The notes under the pieces: model-generated
The model's input: the letters and a program-made list of their open reading frames with translations, nothing else
Told to the model about the DNA's origin: nothing
Database searches by the model: none
Shown: positions 62,801 to 64,000 of the stretch, piece by piece
How the letters are laid out: every line of letters starts with the position of its first letter
How positions within the stretch are numbered: the first letter of the stretch is position 1
Program-made: the position numbers and the translations under genes
DNA from: Kluyvera ascorbata_C
GTDB taxonomy: Bacteria; Pseudomonadota; Gammaproteobacteria; Enterobacterales; Enterobacteriaceae
Reading direction: 5' to 3'
NCBI RefSeq assembly: GCF_044197065.1
Contig: NZ_JBIQOI010000004.1
Span: 259,425 to 323,424 of the forward strand
Length of the DNA: 64,000 nt

Positions 62801-62928
62801 GTGGTGCGCAGAACGCAGTCGGTACCGGCGTCATGGGTGGGATGCTGACCGCGACGCTGCTGGCTATCTTCTTCGTACCGGTATTCTTCGTTGTCGTGAG
62901 ACGTCGCTTTACCAAACACTCCGAGTGA
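59818..62928 (+). CDS. acrF: multidrug efflux RND transporter AcrF
   Basis: 1036-residue RND pump with 12 transmembrane helices and two large periplasmic loops. Proton-relay Asp407-Asp408 (LLVDDAIVVVENVER) and the TM10 Lys (LSAKNAILIVEFAKD) are intact. N-terminus MSKFFIHRPVFAWVLAIIMM is typical. Follows acrE by 12 bp. Distinguished from AcrB by locus rather than by a single motif. Confidence 0.95.
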   Translation: MSKFFIHRPVFAWVLAIIMMIAGGLAILQLPIAQYPTIAPPAVAVSATYPGADAQTVQDTVTQVIEQNMNGIDNLMYMSSTSDSAGSVTITLTFKSGTDPDIAQVQVQNKLSLATPLLPQEVQQQGISVEKSSSSFLMVAGFISDNPTTVQDDISDYIASNVKDPISRLNGVGDVQLFGAQYAMRIWLDGNLLNKYSLTPVDVINQLKVQNDQIAAGQLGGTPAVKGQQLNASIIAQTRLKDPVEFGKVTLRVNADGSVVHLSDVARIELGGENYNVVARINGKPASGLGIKLATGANALDTANAIKAKLAELQPFFPQGMKVVYPYDTTPFVTISIHEVIKTLFEAIILVFLVMYLFLQNIRATLIPTIAVPVVLLGTFAVLSMFGYSINTLTMFGMVLAIGLLVDDAIVVVENVERVMVEEKLSPVEATEKSMEQIQGALVGIAMVLSAVFVPMAFFGGSTGAIYRQFSITIVSAMALSVLVALILTPALCATLLKPASADHYEKKGFFGWFNNKFDQSVNHYTNSVSGILRSTGRYLLIYVLIVVGMAVLFVRLPTSFLPDEDQGVFLTMVQLPAGATQERTQKVLDTVTHYYLNNEKANVESVFTVNGFSFSGQGQNSGMAFVSLKPWDERSGEENSAESVIKRATMAFSQIKDAMVFPFNMPAIIELGTATGFDFELIDQGNLGHTALTQARNQLLGMVQQHPDQLVRVRPNGLEDTAQFKLDVDQEKAQALGVSLSDINETISAALGGYYVNDFIDHGRVKKVYVQADAKFRMLPSDVNNMYVRSSNGEMVPFSAFVTSRWVYGSPRLERYNGLPSMEILGEAAPGKSTGEAMTLMEQLASKLPSGIGFDWTGMSYQERLSGNQAPALYAISLIVVFLCLAALYESWSIPFSVMLVVPLGVVGALLAASLRGLNNDVYFQVGLLTTIGLSAKNAILIVEFAKDLMDKEGKGIIEATLEASRMRLRPILMTSLAFILGVMPLVISRGAGSGAQNAVGTGVMGGMLTATLLAIFFVPVFFVVVRRRFTKHSE

Positions 62929-63246
62929 CGCTATCACTCATGATAGAAGGCGCCTGCGGGCGCCTTTCTTTTTGTCCAATAGTCAGGAAGATTAGTGGAG
63001 CAAGCTCAATACGTTAGGCTATGCCACCATCAGTTACGCTTCATAGCGCACCATTTCGTTATTTTCTTCTTCATTATTTCTACATAATCCCACCGTTTTC
63101 GGACTCCCTTCTCCACGATATTTACGAACCACATAAATTGAGATTATTTCCCCTACCAATGGGCTATAGCGCAGGTGATAAAATAAGCCATTCCGTAATA
63201 CGACATATTTCTGGCGTAATGAAACGGATTATTTAGAGGCTACATC
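62929..63246 (+). promoter_or_regulatory. acrF-yhdV intergenic region
   Basis: About 318 bp holding the acrF terminator (7-8-bp stem AAGGCGCC/GGCGCCTT, 62947-62966, then TCTTTTTG) and then an AT-rich stretch that should carry the yhdV promoter. No credible gene. Confidence 0.6.
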
Positions 63247-63468
63247 ATGAAAAAATTTATTCTGGTGACGCTGCTGGCAACGCTGCTTGCTGGCTGCGCG
63301 CATGACTCACCTTGTGTACCCGTTTATGACGATCAGGGCCGTCTGGTTCACACCAACACCTGCATGAAAGGGACCACACAGGACAACTGGGAAACCGCAG
63401 GCGCTATCGCCGGTGGTGCTGCTGCCCTGGCAGGCCTGACGCTGGGTATCGTTGCACTGACCAAATAA
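63247..63468 (+). CDS. yhdV: small lipoprotein YhdV
   Basis: 73-residue lipoprotein, same length and nearly identical to E. coli YhdV. Lipobox LLAGC gives the acylated Cys17; the mature part has the CMKGTTQDNWETAGAIAGGAAA stretch and a hydrophobic Gly-rich C-terminus. Function unknown. Lies between acrF and the rRNA operon as in E. coli. Confidence 0.95.
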   Translation: MKKFILVTLLATLLAGCAHDSPCVPVYDDQGRLVHTNTCMKGTTQDNWETAGAIAGGAAALAGLTLGIVALTK

Positions 63469-63474
63469 CACAAC

Positions 63475-63500
63475 GGCCAGAATGCGCATGCTTTCTGGCC
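63475..63500 (+). terminator. yhdV 3' hairpin
   Basis: 8-bp stem GGCCAGAA/TTCTGGCC (63475-63482 with 63493-63500) right after the yhdV stop, followed by TTATCC. Confidence 0.65.
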
Positions 63501-63703
63501 TTATCCCGCGCTTGTTGTCATCGTCAGAATGACATCACCATTAATTTTATTATCAATAAACTACCCTCTACGCCTTTTTATTCTTATTCCCGTCGGTGAT
63601 CCAGGTAGCGCATCATAATAAAGAGATAGCGAGCGCAGTCTTATTTTCAGCACTGTGTTTGCTTAGAATGGAATATATTGTTGAGACAGGTGATGGCTCG
63701 TCG

Positions 63704-63830
63704 TTGTAGATCGGATAAGGCGTTAACACCGCCATCTGGCGGCGTACACCATCCCAGAGTCGGCGTAAAACGCCTCGTCCGGGCGACCAGCGCAGTCTGT
63801 AGCCCGGGCGAACACAGTGACCCCGGGAAA
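63704..63830. repeat. REP/BIME cluster before the rRNA operon end
   Basis: Two REP types lie in series: GATCGGATAAGGCGTTAACACCGCCATCTGGC and AACGCCTCGTCCGGGCG ... TGTAGCCCGGGCGAACACAGTGACCCCGGG. Lies between the convergent yhdV and rRNA units. Confidence 0.7.
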
Positions 63831-63860
63831 ATTCACCGCACTTTCATTTGGTACAGACGT

Positions 63861-63892
63861 AAAAAAGCCCATCCTGACGGATAGGCTTTTTT
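63861..63892 (-). terminator. rRNA operon terminator
   Basis: AAAAAAGCC...GGCTTTTTT stem with an inner ATCC/GGAT pair (one C-A mismatch) and T6 on both strands, 9 bp beyond the 5S end. Confidence 0.88.
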
Positions 63893-63901
63893 ACTTAATT
63901 G

Positions 63902-64000
63902 ATGTCTGGCAGTTCCCTACTCTCGCATGGGGAGACCCCACACTACCATCGGCGCTACGGCGTTTCACTTCTGAGTTCGGCATGGGGTCAGGTGGGACCA
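63902..64000 (-). rRNA. rrf: 5S rRNA, 3' part (cut by the window edge)
   Basis: The reverse complement reads ...GGTCCCACCTGACCCCATGC...GAACTCAGAAGTGAAACGCC...GTGGGGTCTCCCCATGCG...GGGAACTGCCAGACAT, the 3' 99 bases of a gammaproteobacterial 5S rRNA. The end CCAGACAT differs from the usual CCAGGCAT by one base in the terminal stem. The 5' end and the rest of the operon lie outside. Location after yhdV corresponds to rrnD in E. coli. Confidence 0.97.

Noticed and set aside
63021..63236. 71-codon frame between acrF and yhdV
   Set aside because: No RBS, no recognisable domain, composition of AT-rich intergenic DNA.
1..64000. CRISPR arrays, tRNA genes, integrases, complete insertion sequences
   Set aside because: I saw no regularly spaced repeats, no tRNA-like cloverleaf with CCA end, and no transposase or integrase among the real genes.

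Overview
This is a chromosomal segment of a gamma-proteobacterium of the Enterobacteriaceae (Enterobacter/Citrobacter/Salmonella/Klebsiella neighbourhood). Housekeeping proteins are near-identical in my memory to E. coli K-12 (Fis appears identical), and the order gltD ... sspBA-rpsI-rplM-zapE-zapG-degQ-degS ... mdh-argR-yhcN-yhcO ... aaeBAX-aaeR-tldD-yhdP-rng-maf-mreDCB-csrD-acuI ... aroQ-accBC-yhdT-panF-prmA-dusB-fis ... acrS-acrEF-yhdV-5S rRNA is the E. coli 70-74 min backbone. Several accessory blocks are inserted. I cannot fix the genus from sequence alone.

Layout. 1-240: a decayed 3' end of gltD. 298-6661 (minus): a seven-gene chaperone-usher fimbrial operon (major pilin, usher, chaperone, three small pilins, putative tip adhesin), in the gene order of the E. 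coli yfcV-O operon; the nan/dcuD genes found near here in E. coli are absent. 7329-11624: stringent starvation proteins, ribosomal proteins S9/L13, and the division factors ZapE and ZapG. 11763-14376: periplasmic proteases DegQ and DegS. 14451-23004 (minus): a tartrate-fermentation island with two overlapping FadR-type regulators, an SLC13-type carboxylate transporter, L(+)-tartrate dehydratase TtdAB, the Na+-pumping oxaloacetate decarboxylase OadGAB, and a CitG-like protein that has lost the CitG signature motifs. The inferred route is tartrate uptake, dehydration to oxaloacetate, then decarboxylation to pyruvate with Na+ export. 23126-24990: mdh and argR, with two ARG boxes before argR.

25368-29294: two tandem yhcN paralogues, the barstar-like yhcO, then a divergent pair not found here in E. 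coli: a GabD-like aldehyde dehydrogenase and a class III CoA-transferase. 29374-33546: the aromatic-acid efflux system AaeXAB with its LysR regulator, sharing a control region with a clear LysR-type dyad and a CRP-like site. 33787-34401: yagU, which in E. coli lies elsewhere. 34451-46752: TldD, the AsmA-like YhdP, RNase G, Maf/YhdE, MreDCB and CsrD. 46973-54839: acuI, the methionine-sulfoxide reductase pair msrPQ, aroQ, acetyl-CoA carboxylase subunits accBC, yhdT-panF and prmA. 55340-56625: the dusB-fis operon with its recognisable stringent promoter, preceded by an unusually structured gap. 56697-57530: a metallo-beta-lactamase-fold hydrolase in the place where E. coli has yhdJ. 57652-63468: acrS, acrEF and the lipoprotein yhdV. 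The window ends inside a 5S rRNA gene (minus strand), probably the end of an rrnD-type operon.

The least ordinary items are the CitG-like protein without CitG motifs inside the tartrate/oad operon, the aldehyde dehydrogenase/CoA-transferase pair, the broken gltD end beside the fimbrial operon, a tandem-palindrome candidate operator between acrS and acrE, and two strong inverted repeats before dusB-fis. No CRISPR array, tRNA, integrase or intact insertion sequence was seen.
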